In this document: positions 14,701 to 22,986 of the stretch, one piece after another
How positions within the stretch are numbered: position 1 is the stretch's first letter
Layout of the letters: the number at the start of each line of letters is the position of its first letter
DNA from: Bacteroidales bacterium
Lineage (GTDB): Bacteria; Bacteroidota; Bacteroidia; Bacteroidales; JAAYUG01
Direction of reading: 5' to 3'
DNA: 33,507 nt
Assembly: GCA_012517825.1 (NCBI GenBank)
Contig: JAAYUG010000109.1
Span: forward strand, 1-33,507
Translations under genes and position numbers: made by a program
Notes under the pieces: generated by a model
Told to the model about the DNA's origin: nothing
Seen by the model: only the letters and a program-made list of their open reading frames with translations
Database searches by the model: none

Positions 14701-16692
14701 TGAGTTTTTGCCATAAGGCCTCCAGAAGCTGATACTCTGTTCAAAATCATCGGTATATGGTGGGGTACTGTATGGCAGTGAATAGATAACTGTATCAGTC
14801 TGATCATTGGAATTGTCTTCATCTCCGGGGTAAGAGGTGCGGGCATACACTGAAGTGAATACCTGCGGTACTGACAGGTCAGCTTTCTGAGCAAAGGTAT
14901 AAATGACGCTGTCGTCAGGTGCAATGTTCTGGTTTATGTTTTCGGTTACCCATGATTGTCCTCCGTTAAACGAATAACTGACAGGAATGGGGGCATTGGC
15001 TGTCTGTGCACCGTAATTTTTAACGACAACCGTCACGGGTTCGGCACTGGAAAGACCACATCCCGTTGAAGGAGAAATCCAGCGTGAAACACCAACATCT
15101 TTGGCAACAAAATCGCCAATAACCAGGAAGTCATCAATATTCCATCCGCTGTAACTGCGGCTGTCGGACGTTGGGCCAAGGGTGAAACGCACTTTCAGAT
15201 TGTTTTTGCGGGCCATAGCCAGAGGAAGCGGATAGTTTCTGAAATTCCAGAGGTTTTCCGAAACCGTTCCCCCGTCCATTTCATTTCCATAGAATTTAAC
15301 CCAGTTCACTCCGTCGGTACCTGCCTGTATCTGGGCATCGTCCTGGTAATAAATATTAAACCACCTGTAAAAGCTGATATTGACGTCTTTAAAATATTTC
15401 AGATCCAGGGGTGGCGAAACAGCCTTGTTCATAGCTTCATAACTAACGTTCAGCTCATAGTTGCCTGGATAGGTTCCTATACCATTCAGGTCATTTCCCA
15501 GTACTTTTGTGCCACTGTAGGCAAAGGAAGGATCGGGGGACCCTCCGGTAAAGTTCGGGTCAACAACCACACCCCCCTTGCCCTGCGGGACATCTCTTTC
15601 AAAATCGCCTGTTAGCTGCCATCCTTTATTGGTTTCGAAATCATCAATAAATATTTTCTGATAAATAGGTCTGGCCCCTGCCGGGTCGGCAACAGAGTCA
15701 GGATACGTTTGTCCGTTGACGGTGATGGCATTGGCATCAATCTGCAGGTCGATGTAGTTTCCTTCCTGTGCAGTTTCTTTCAGATCAAAGGTTACCCACA
15801 CCGTATTCATTCCGAACTGCAGATTTTTATTCAGGCCGGTAAACGAAGCCACTCCTCCGCTCAGGCTTTGGGCGGAACCAAGAGGCGCCGATGCATTGAA
15901 GAAGGTGTCGGTTGTAAAATAGAGTTTAACTCCGTTCAACGCAATATCATTATCATCGGTATTTTTAGACCTGATGCTCAGATTTTGCAATGTGCAGGTA
16001 CCATCATTCCCGATGACATTCAATACAATTTTTACCACCGGGTTATTCTGGGTACCGCTGGCAACAAATTGTGTGGTTGCCTGGGAGATATTAACTGTGG
16101 ATATCCGGAGCGGAGAAATCTCTGTTTCGAGGATGGTGACATTATCGATACAGGTTCCGTTTCCGTATTTTGAGATTCCTTCAAAACCGATAAAAACACT
16201 GTCGGTGAGTGTTGCCGGAGGCAGGGGGATTTGCCGGAACGTCCAGTTTTCCACTGCAACAAGGTACTCGGCAAGCTGATGCCAAGCACCATTTTTGCCA
16301 ATCCGGTAATAAACTTTCAACTGGTCACTGTAATTTTGTCCGCCCCAGCTCCAGGTTGCCTGGGCATGCCAGAACCGAAGCTCGGGTTTGGTTCGTCCGG
16401 TGAGGTTTACCGGAGTAGTAACCAGCATGGTTGCTTCATTATTGTAACTCTGCCATCCGAAAACCGCATTTTTCTGTCCTGCCGCGGCAGTATCCGGATA
16501 GGGGTGATCCTGCCATCGTCCGCCCTGCATGTATTCCCATGGAATCAGCTGGACTCCGCTCCGCTTGATTTCCGTCCAGCCATCGGGTTTGGCCCCGCTT
16601 TCAAACGTCTCGAACAGTAAGGTAGCCTGGCCAAAGAGCGATACGCCCAAAATCCAGAGGCTAATTCCTGGCAGGAGTATTTTTTTATTCAT
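11737..16692 (-). CDS. Secreted multidomain protein with type A T9SS C-terminal signal
   Basis: A 1651-residue protein. Residues 1-22 are a signal peptide. Domain order (rough): a MAM/choice-of-anchor-J-like lectin-type domain (25-190); a BNR-associated N-terminal-like beta domain (195-335); a second J-like domain (346-528); a CARDB-like domain (530-625); a third J-like domain (650-824). From about 825, CARDB-like domains alternate with four Ig-like modules, of which three carry the pattern LDAGxGxxxYxWxxGxTxQTY (near 940, 1127, 1309 and 1489). The C-terminus (1576-1651, beginning YPNPASDHLYF) is a type A T9SS sorting domain (TIGR04183 type). This predicts export across the outer membrane, cleavage and surface attachment or release. 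No catalytic domain is recognised; adhesion or carbohydrate binding is the best guess. Confidence 0.9.
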   Translation of the reverse strand: MNKKILLPGISLWILGVSLFGQATLLFETFESGAKPDGWTEIKRSGVQLIPWEYMQGGRWQDHPYPDTAAAGQKNAVFGWQSYNNEATMLVTTPVNLTGRTKPELRFWHAQATWSWGGQNYSDQLKVYYRIGKNGAWHQLAEYLVAVENWTFRQIPLPPATLTDSVFIGFEGISKYGNGTCIDNVTILETEISPLRISTVNISQATTQFVASGTQNNPVVKIVLNVIGNDGTCTLQNLSIRSKNTDDNDIALNGVKLYFTTDTFFNASAPLGSAQSLSGGVASFTGLNKNLQFGMNTVWVTFDLKETAQEGNYIDLQIDANAITVNGQTYPDSVADPAGARPIYQKIFIDDFETNKGWQLTGDFERDVPQGKGGVVVDPNFTGGSPDPSFAYSGTKVLGNDLNGIGTYPGNYELNVSYEAMNKAVSPPLDLKYFKDVNISFYRWFNIYYQDDAQIQAGTDGVNWVKFYGNEMDGGTVSENLWNFRNYPLPLAMARKNNLKVRFTLGPTSDSRSYSGWNIDDFLVIGDFVAKDVGVSRWISPSTGCGLSSAEPVTVVVKNYGAQTANAPIPVSYSFNGGQSWVTENINQNIAPDDSVIYTFAQKADLSVPQVFTSVYARTSYPGDEDNSNDQTDTVIYSLPYSTPPYTDDFEQSISFWRPYGKNSTWQQGMPSGFTLKTTASGLKAWKTFLTSYYLDDDSSYLESPCFNFTGLEKPIVEFKLWHETEKDRDGLRLEYSTDNGSSWHIVPKDPYTYPWYWYNSPMVSALNSPGWDSASNGWVTARQFLPAACANQPLVKFRFHFESDLLTTYEGVGIDLFRIYEAPIDIGVSSFKDLSTACLNDNSNYLKVYVKNYGKGKVKSGEKIYLKAKVNNNPVVSDTITLTSNISSGDSVLLTFTRPVNLSAPGHYTVKAWTNNETDLYFYQPVPNDTATKIIDIYPLPQIGLLDTMRSSRPDTIMLHPHFDPNYDYYWYYNGSTASTLPIPGKGKYIVRVTDTRGNGCTNYDTTVVEKLTINLALDSILHPLNSCELGTQEHVTIRIFNAGNDTLSPGDTIHVGFTFEGGPINTGKKILTSRLYPGSFTTYTFAGNDLDMSQERTYSLKTFLSFKYDSLPANDTLQRNVTVFGYPTVNIGPDTVIYGLTYQLDAGPGYKTYLWNNGDTTQTYIARFMGYHWVRVTDVHDCPAYDTAFIHLVIHDVSPTALIQPANSCLPQGSKQIRIRVQNSGTDTISAGEKIAVAYRIDGGLWTNDTVTLSSPMYPSQYVDHTFTPSESFNTIGAWNIEASTLIPGDINPANDTAIFTVHVWGNPPVNLGKDTTVKALSYLLDAGAGPNRSYLWRDGSTNQTYTVTQSGFYYVKVTDTVSGCFSRDTVVIQLVIDDVGITRWIGDTALCSAQFNGITVTIKNFGTPPYPANKKIPVYYILDGHPVVKDTLTLQSTLAPSGTVNFTIKKWPVKPSGSASIAIFTSMQGDLRPENDTLMQQFTVNPSPVVNLGGINDTIHQTVGPVVLDAGSGFASYYWQDGSTDQTYPAISQGWYWVRVTNEYGCPDTDSVFLHLTTGITNPEDQPVHFAVYPNPASDHLYFKAEFRKITTLELEILDVQGRTIMNSHLSGDRAYHELINLNAVSPGVYILKFFNADFVQATRIIVR

Positions 16693-16925
16693 TGCAGCAG
16701 GATTTTAGATTCATTTGGTTTACGATAAACGTTTCCACGAAGTTACGTTAAATGGTTGAAAAAAATTTTTTCGTGCAATGCAAAATCATGTATATTAGAC
16801 TGTTTGTGTTATATCGGGGATTGTTCGGTCAATACGTGCAGGATGTACGTCAAAATGCAGGGAGGTGAGCAACAAATTTGCGCATTTTTGCGTAAAAGTA
16901 CTACAGACGATGATGAAACATTAAA
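16693..16925. other. Divergent intergenic region between the two large secreted-protein loci
   Basis: 233 AT-rich bases between divergent giant genes. The minus strand has a one-mismatch -7 box, TAACTTCG (16745-16738), before the 1651-residue protein gene. No exact TAnnTTTG is found for the plus-strand gene. A perfect extended Shine-Dalgarno-like GGAGGTGA (16861-16868) lies 57 bases before the plus-strand ATG but precedes no good reading frame. A four-codon frame (16910-16924) ends just before that ATG. Confidence 0.6.
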
Positions 16926-19900
16926 ATGACTGGTTTGGAATACACACAAATGTTTTTTTGTGAACGATTCATCCCGTTAGTGCGCAGGACCGTTGTTTCC
17001 CTGGTAGTTCTGGCCGGAATGTGGTTTCATCCTTCCGGTGTATCGGCCCAGACCGATCGCGAATTCTGGTTTGTTGCGCCTGATATTACAAAGTATCACA
17101 ACGGAGAAACGCCTATCTTTTTTTATTTCACCACCACTGATCTGCCGGCCACTATTAGGGTTGATATGCCGGCCAATCCGTTGTTTCCGGTATTTACTTT
17201 TTCGATGGCGGCTCATTCATCCTATAAGCTGGACGTTTCAGCTTATGTAGCCCAGGTGGAAAACCGTTACGATTACCGCGACGGAATTCCGGGAAAGAGC
17301 AATAAAGCCATTCACATTGTTTCAGACAACTTAATAACAGTATACTACGAATGCTCCATGCAGAACAATCCCGATATTTTTTCTCTTAAGGGGAAAAATG
17401 CCTTAGGGACAGAATTTTTTGTTTCTTTTCAGGAGCGGATGTTCAACATGAGCCAGTCATCCTGGCAGGAACCTGCTTATTCCTCCTTTGAAATTGCTTT
17501 TACCGAAGATAATACCTTTATCACACTCGAAATTCCACCGGGAAAACAGATATACAATGGTTCCAATCCGCCTCTTACAGGGACGGTGGTTCTGGGGCCT
17601 TTTCATCGTGGGGAATCTTACTCAGGCGCACCGGCCATACGGAAGTACGCCCCCTATATTCCGAAAACCGGATACTACTCATGGGACAAGTACTTTGGCC
17701 GGGTAGGTGCCGATCACCTGAATGGAGTGCGCATCAGAACCAACGGAAAAAAGGTTGCCATCACTTTGAAAGATGATTCAATGAAGGCTCTGGTGGGCGG
17801 GTGTTATGACCTGGCCGGCGACCAGACAGTTCCGGTGAATATCGTCGGGAAAACATACATTGCCATGAAGGGCCAGCTTTCTGTGGGGAACCTGAATACC
17901 ACCTATTACAATCCTCCTCCGCCAAATCCGGTCTACCAGGAAGTTGTGTATGCTCTGGCCACACGGAACAATACCCGTATTTTCGTAAACAGCGAAGCGA
18001 CCCCCCGGGCAACCCTCAACGCAGGGCAGTCGTATATGTACCAATTGACTTCGGCCGAACAATACGTTAAAATCTGGACCCCTGATTCCGGTTTTTACTG
18101 CCTCCAGATTTCAGGTTGGGGATGTGAAATGGGCGAGGCTGTTCTTCCTCCGGTTGACCAGTGCACAGGCTCTACACAGGTGGGCTTTACCCGTTCCCAT
18201 TACCCGGGAGAACAATTTTACCTTAACATCATGGTTCGCAAAAAAGCGAAAGGAGGGTTTCTTCTCAACGGGGCCTACAATGCACTGCTCGATTCTACCA
18301 AATTTATTGACGTACCCGGCACTGAGTGGGCTTATGCCCGTATTGGCCCTATTTCGGACAAAGTTATTCCCCTAAATGTTTCCACAATGGTCAGTAATAC
18401 TAAAGATGTTTTTCACCTTGGATGTATTTCGGGTGGACCCTCTTCCGGTACCCGTTACGGTTACTTTTCTGATTATAATCCGCTGAAGGTTGAGGCCTAT
18501 ATTACAGAATCCGGTTCTCAGGATATCCGTTTGTGCTTTGGAAATTCAGCCCAGATTGTTGCCCGGGGTGGGGTGTTTTACCGATGGACTCCCACCAAAT
18601 ATCTGTCCGATTCTACTATTGCGTACCCGGTTGCAAAACCACCCAGGACAATTACCTACAAGGCGTTTGTTTCAGGCGCCTGCGATCAGATTGATTCCAC
18701 GGTGATCTCCATCCAGGTTTCCAATCCGGTGGAAGCCAGGTTCACTATTGATACCACCTTTGGATGCGCTCCCCTCCGGATCAAAATCAGGGATCAGTCG
18801 TACGGAGTGAAAAAATCCTTCTGGAAGATGGGCGACGGATATTCGTTTATAGCCATTTCACCTACCCTGGGAGTGCGGGATAGTGTTTTCCATTATACCT
18901 ATCAGCAGAAGGCCCGGCCGGCTGTAACCCGCAACCTGATGCTGATTGTCGAAAATCCTGATCAATGCCGCGATACCCTCATACGCCCGGTCATTGTTTA
19001 CCCCGAGGTAACCGCTGAAATGACTGCCATGCCCGATACCGGATGCCACCCCCTGGGGGTACTCTATACCAACACCTCCAAAAATGCCGATGCTTACCAA
19101 TGGGAATTCGGTGACGGAGCCTCATCGTCCGATACAATTCCCTTTCATATCTTTAATAATTATACCAACAGGGAACAAACTTATCGTACCCGTCTGGTTG
19201 CCCGTTCGCAATATTATTGCTACGACACAGTCTATAAAAACATCCATGTTTACCCTTATTTGAAAGCCGATTTTACAGTAAGTCCGTACGAAATATGCGC
19301 ACCTTACACCGTCACAATAACCAATAATTCCCAGGGTGGTGCCGGCATCAAAACAGTATTCTGGGATTTCGGCGACGGAACCACCAGCAACGATACGGCA
19401 AAAATCATTGCCCATACCTATACGAATGTTACCGATACCATTCAGACAAGAACACTGCGGCTTGTTATCGGCAGCGGCAACGGATGTTTCGACACACTGA
19501 CCCGCACTATCAAGGTGTATCCTGATGTGTTCTCATCGTTTACAATGGATAGAAATATCGGGTGCCACCCGTTGACCGTCAGTTTTACCCCGCCTTCGAA
19601 CAACATTCCCGTGAGCTGGCAATGGGATTTTGGCGACGGTGGATCCTCCAGCCTGTCCAATCCGTCGCATATTTTTCTTAACAACAGCCCCAGAGGGTAC
19701 GATACAGTTTTTAATGTCAGACTGGTGGTTACTTCGCAGCATTTCTGCACCGATACGACGGTTATACCTGTTACAGTTCATCCCAATATCAGGGCTGAAT
19801 TTACCGTGAGCCAGGGCGAGGGATGCGCTCCCCTTCCGGTGGTTATTACCAATAATTCCTTTGGAAAGTATCCCGGAATAAGCAATTATGACTGGAATTT

Positions 19901-22900
19901 CGGGGATGGCTCAACTACTTCCCAACCCCTGCCGGTTTACCAGCATACTTATCAGAATAATATCACAGCCCCGGTGCAATACAATCTCAGGCTGATTGTG
20001 AACAACCTGGGAGGGTGCAGGGATACCCTTATACGACCGGTGAGAGTTTATCCGAAGATCATAGCCGGTTTTACAGCCGATCATAAGAGCGGTTGCAATC
20101 CTCTTGATGTTCAGTTTACCAACACGTCCAATATTCCGGTAGCAAGCAGTTTTTACTGGACATTTGGCGACGGCGTATCTTCCAGCGCAGTGAATCCTCT
20201 TCACCGCTTTGAGCACTTTTTAAGCAAGGACACCACATTCAGTGTGCAAATGGTGGCCACCAGCGATTATCAATGCCGTGACACACAGAGGATGGCGATA
20301 ACGGTTTATTCCTATATCAATGCCGATTTTGCTCTTGACCGGGCGAGCAAATGCTCTCCTTTTCCGGTTCAGATCACCAATAATTCCTCCGGCGGTATTA
20401 CTTCCTGGTTCTGGGATTTCAGGGATGGGACCACCAGTGCGTTTCCCAATCCCTCCCATACCTATGTTAATAAAACCCTGGCCGATCAGGTGAGAAACCT
20501 CAGGCTGGTTGTGCGCAACAACCATGGCTGTGCCGATACGATGGAACGGCAGGTCACAGTGTTTCCTGAAGTGCGGGCCTCGTTTTCAGCCGACAGGCTT
20601 CAGGGATGCGAGCCGCTCACCGTATCATTCACCAATACATCCAACGAGCCGGTAGCTGATGTTTACAGCTGGACCTTCGGCAATAAAGGTACTTCTTCTC
20701 TCAGGAACCCGGTGTTTGTATTTGATAATCCTGGTCCGGCCGACAGCACATGGCTGGTAAGGCTGCAGGCAACTTCAGTGCACGGTTGCACCGATGATAC
20801 GATTGTCCCCGTTACCGCCTTCGCACATATTGAAGCTGATTTCAAAGTGGCCAATCCTCAGATCTGTTCGCACGAGTCGGTTGCTATTACCAATACTTCC
20901 AGGGGAGGAGTGGTTCAGTACTTCTGGGACTTTAACGGCGACGGCGTAAACGATTCAAACCGGTCTGATGCCAGTTTCACTCAGCCATATACCAACTTTA
21001 CCCCGGATCCGCTGGTTCTGCCTCTGCGTTTGGTTGTAAGAAATGCCCATGCATGTTTTGATACCCTTGTTCGTCAGGTTACGGTCTATCCAAAGATTAC
21101 CGCCCGTTTTACAATGGATTCAGCCGGATGCCATCCCCTGGAGGTACATTTTGACAACCAGACCCTGAACGGAAATGCTCTTCTGGGTTCAGCCGGGAAT
21201 TATGACTGGTATTTCGGTGACGGAAGCACATCCGGCGACCTGCATCCGGTTAAGACCTATTTCAATTATGGTTCAACCGACATTGTGCGCCAGGTGAAAC
21301 TGGTGGCCAGTTCTCCCTATCAGTGCAGGGATTCAGTAACAAAAACCGTACAGATTTACCATCGTCCCAAAGCACTTTTTGCCGTTGACAGAACGATTTC
21401 CTGCCCGCCTTTCGATCTTCAGATTACCAACAATTCTGTTACCAGTAATGCAACCTATTACTGGGACTTTGGTGACGGACAACAACAGAATACCTCATCA
21501 AAGGCGACCTTTGTACACCGTTACACCAACGACGGGATCAATGTGGCGGAATACCTTCTGAACCTCAGGGCTGTGAGCAACCACGGATGTGATGATGAAG
21601 CTTCTCTTACAGTAAGTGTTTATCCTATGGTTACGGCCGCCTTTGATTATGATGCGGCCGGCTGTTCTCCGCTGACAGCCACTTTTACCAACCGTTCCCT
21701 CAATGCAAACTTCTACAAATGGGAATTTGGCGATGGAAAGGTATCGGTTGCCGAGCATCCTTCTGTACGGTTTGTGAATACCGGAGCGTCCGATCTGCCA
21801 ATATCCGCAAAGCTTATTGCCACATCCCTTTACAATTGCTCTGATACACTGGTAAAAAACGTTACCGTTTACGGTCAGCCGGTGGCAGAGTTTGATCCTT
21901 CTCCGGTTTTTCAGGTCTTCAAGCCATTTCCTCAGGTTCAGATTGCCAACTATTCCAATTTGCAATCAGCATGGAATTATGATTGGACCTTTGGCGACGG
22001 AACCATTTCGGCTGACAAATCACCGCAGTTTATAAAAACCTACCAGACGTGGGGAAGGAATGACCGGAACAATGAATTCAATATCATCATGCGGGCTTAC
22101 AATCCGCTTCATCCACAATGTGCTGATACGGTTTCGCACATAATCCGCATCATGCCTCCGGTACCTGAAATTGCAATTACCAACAACAACCCCAACGGGT
22201 GTGAACCGTATGAAGTTGGCTTCAAGACGGTTTACCAGTATGCCTATACCGATTCATTCTACTGGGATTTTGGAGACGGAACCTTTTCAAGGGAGGTTGA
22301 ACCGGTGCACGTTTACCAGCATGCCGGAACATATACGGTGCAGGTTACCGTTACCGGGGATGGAGGGAAAAACAGCGCATACAAAACGGTGATTGTGCAT
22401 CCCACACCGGTGGCTGACTTCGATGCAGCCCCCCGGGTAGCCCTTCTGCCTGATGCGGAAGTTAAAGGCTTCAATAAATCCCAGCTGGCGGTTACCTACC
22501 TGTGGGATTTTGGCGACGGAGGCCTTTCGTCCGAAAAAGATCCGGAGCACCTTTATAAAAAGCTGGGAAAGTACACCGTTAAATTAACCGTATGGTCAGA
22601 ATACGGATGCGTTGATTCCATTACCAAACCTGAAATTATCAGTGTGGAAGGGGAGGGAATGATTGAGTTTCCGAATGCTTTTACTCCCAATATGGCAGGG
22701 CCTTCTGACGGCCATTATGCCAATCTTACCGATCAAAACATCAACGACATTTTCCATCCCAAACATGCAGGTGTCAAAGAGTACCATCTTGAGATCTATA
22801 CACGCTGGGGTGAAAAGATATTTGAGTGCGACGATGTTATGGTGGGATGGGACGGATACTACAAGGGAAAGCTTTGCAAGCAGGACGTATATGTATGGAA

Positions 22901-22976
22901 GGCAAAGGGTAAGTTCTGGAATGGCAGGGAGTTTATGAAAGCCGGCGACGTCACGCTTCTGCATAAAAAAGATTAG
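16926..22976 (+). CDS. Giant PKD-repeat surface protein with type B T9SS C-terminal domain (paralogue 1)
   Basis: 2016 residues. The signal peptide ends near the SAQ before TDREFWFV (about residue 42); the ATG at 16950 would give a more usual n-region. Residues ~44-530 resemble the IgGFc-binding N-terminal domain (PF17517), ending in a Cys-containing stretch (CTGSTQVGF). An Ig-like domain (532-605, with GGVFYRWTPTKYLSD) follows. Fifteen PKD modules (about 606-1908) then carry W-x-FGDG cores and a conserved Cys before the last strand. The C-terminus (about 1915-2016: EFPNAFTPN, IYTRWGEKIFE, GWDGYYKGK, CKQDVYVWKAKG) is the type B sorting domain (TIGR04131), used by SprB-like adhesins. No enzyme domain is seen. 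It is 10 bases from the paralogue downstream and is probably co-transcribed with it. A surface adhesin is the best inference. Confidence 0.92.
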   Translation: MTGLEYTQMFFCERFIPLVRRTVVSLVVLAGMWFHPSGVSAQTDREFWFVAPDITKYHNGETPIFFYFTTTDLPATIRVDMPANPLFPVFTFSMAAHSSYKLDVSAYVAQVENRYDYRDGIPGKSNKAIHIVSDNLITVYYECSMQNNPDIFSLKGKNALGTEFFVSFQERMFNMSQSSWQEPAYSSFEIAFTEDNTFITLEIPPGKQIYNGSNPPLTGTVVLGPFHRGESYSGAPAIRKYAPYIPKTGYYSWDKYFGRVGADHLNGVRIRTNGKKVAITLKDDSMKALVGGCYDLAGDQTVPVNIVGKTYIAMKGQLSVGNLNTTYYNPPPPNPVYQEVVYALATRNNTRIFVNSEATPRATLNAGQSYMYQLTSAEQYVKIWTPDSGFYCLQISGWGCEMGEAVLPPVDQCTGSTQVGFTRSHYPGEQFYLNIMVRKKAKGGFLLNGAYNALLDSTKFIDVPGTEWAYARIGPISDKVIPLNVSTMVSNTKDVFHLGCISGGPSSGTRYGYFSDYNPLKVEAYITESGSQDIRLCFGNSAQIVARGGVFYRWTPTKYLSDSTIAYPVAKPPRTITYKAFVSGACDQIDSTVISIQVSNPVEARFTIDTTFGCAPLRIKIRDQSYGVKKSFWKMGDGYSFIAISPTLGVRDSVFHYTYQQKARPAVTRNLMLIVENPDQCRDTLIRPVIVYPEVTAEMTAMPDTGCHPLGVLYTNTSKNADAYQWEFGDGASSSDTIPFHIFNNYTNREQTYRTRLVARSQYYCYDTVYKNIHVYPYLKADFTVSPYEICAPYTVTITNNSQGGAGIKTVFWDFGDGTTSNDTAKIIAHTYTNVTDTIQTRTLRLVIGSGNGCFDTLTRTIKVYPDVFSSFTMDRNIGCHPLTVSFTPPSNNIPVSWQWDFGDGGSSSLSNPSHIFLNNSPRGYDTVFNVRLVVTSQHFCTDTTVIPVTVHPNIRAEFTVSQGEGCAPLPVVITNNSFGKYPGISNYDWNFGDGSTTSQPLPVYQHTYQNNITAPVQYNLRLIVNNLGGCRDTLIRPVRVYPKIIAGFTADHKSGCNPLDVQFTNTSNIPVASSFYWTFGDGVSSSAVNPLHRFEHFLSKDTTFSVQMVATSDYQCRDTQRMAITVYSYINADFALDRASKCSPFPVQITNNSSGGITSWFWDFRDGTTSAFPNPSHTYVNKTLADQVRNLRLVVRNNHGCADTMERQVTVFPEVRASFSADRLQGCEPLTVSFTNTSNEPVADVYSWTFGNKGTSSLRNPVFVFDNPGPADSTWLVRLQATSVHGCTDDTIVPVTAFAHIEADFKVANPQICSHESVAITNTSRGGVVQYFWDFNGDGVNDSNRSDASFTQPYTNFTPDPLVLPLRLVVRNAHACFDTLVRQVTVYPKITARFTMDSAGCHPLEVHFDNQTLNGNALLGSAGNYDWYFGDGSTSGDLHPVKTYFNYGSTDIVRQVKLVASSPYQCRDSVTKTVQIYHRPKALFAVDRTISCPPFDLQITNNSVTSNATYYWDFGDGQQQNTSSKATFVHRYTNDGINVAEYLLNLRAVSNHGCDDEASLTVSVYPMVTAAFDYDAAGCSPLTATFTNRSLNANFYKWEFGDGKVSVAEHPSVRFVNTGASDLPISAKLIATSLYNCSDTLVKNVTVYGQPVAEFDPSPVFQVFKPFPQVQIANYSNLQSAWNYDWTFGDGTISADKSPQFIKTYQTWGRNDRNNEFNIIMRAYNPLHPQCADTVSHIIRIMPPVPEIAITNNNPNGCEPYEVGFKTVYQYAYTDSFYWDFGDGTFSREVEPVHVYQHAGTYTVQVTVTGDGGKNSAYKTVIVHPTPVADFDAAPRVALLPDAEVKGFNKSQLAVTYLWDFGDGGLSSEKDPEHLYKKLGKYTVKLTVWSEYGCVDSITKPEIISVEGEGMIEFPNAFTPNMAGPSDGHYANLTDQNINDIFHPKHAGVKEYHLEIYTRWGEKIFECDDVMVGWDGYYKGKLCKQDVYVWKAKGKFWNGREFMKAGDVTLLHKKD
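20923..20964 (+). other. Calcium-loop-like insert in PKD module 9 of paralogue 1
   Basis: The core W-x-FGDG is replaced here by WDFNGDGVNDSNRS. DxNGDGxxD is the spacing of EF-hand/dockerin-type calcium-binding loops. The same module of the downstream paralogue has WDFDGNGSVDSNDG at the same place. Confidence 0.55.
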
Positions 22977-22986
22977 ACGGGCAGCT

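Noticed and set aside
20923-20964. Dockerin domain in the first giant protein
   Set aside because: Only one calcium-loop-like motif is present, inside a PKD core; dockerins need two loops and flanking helices.
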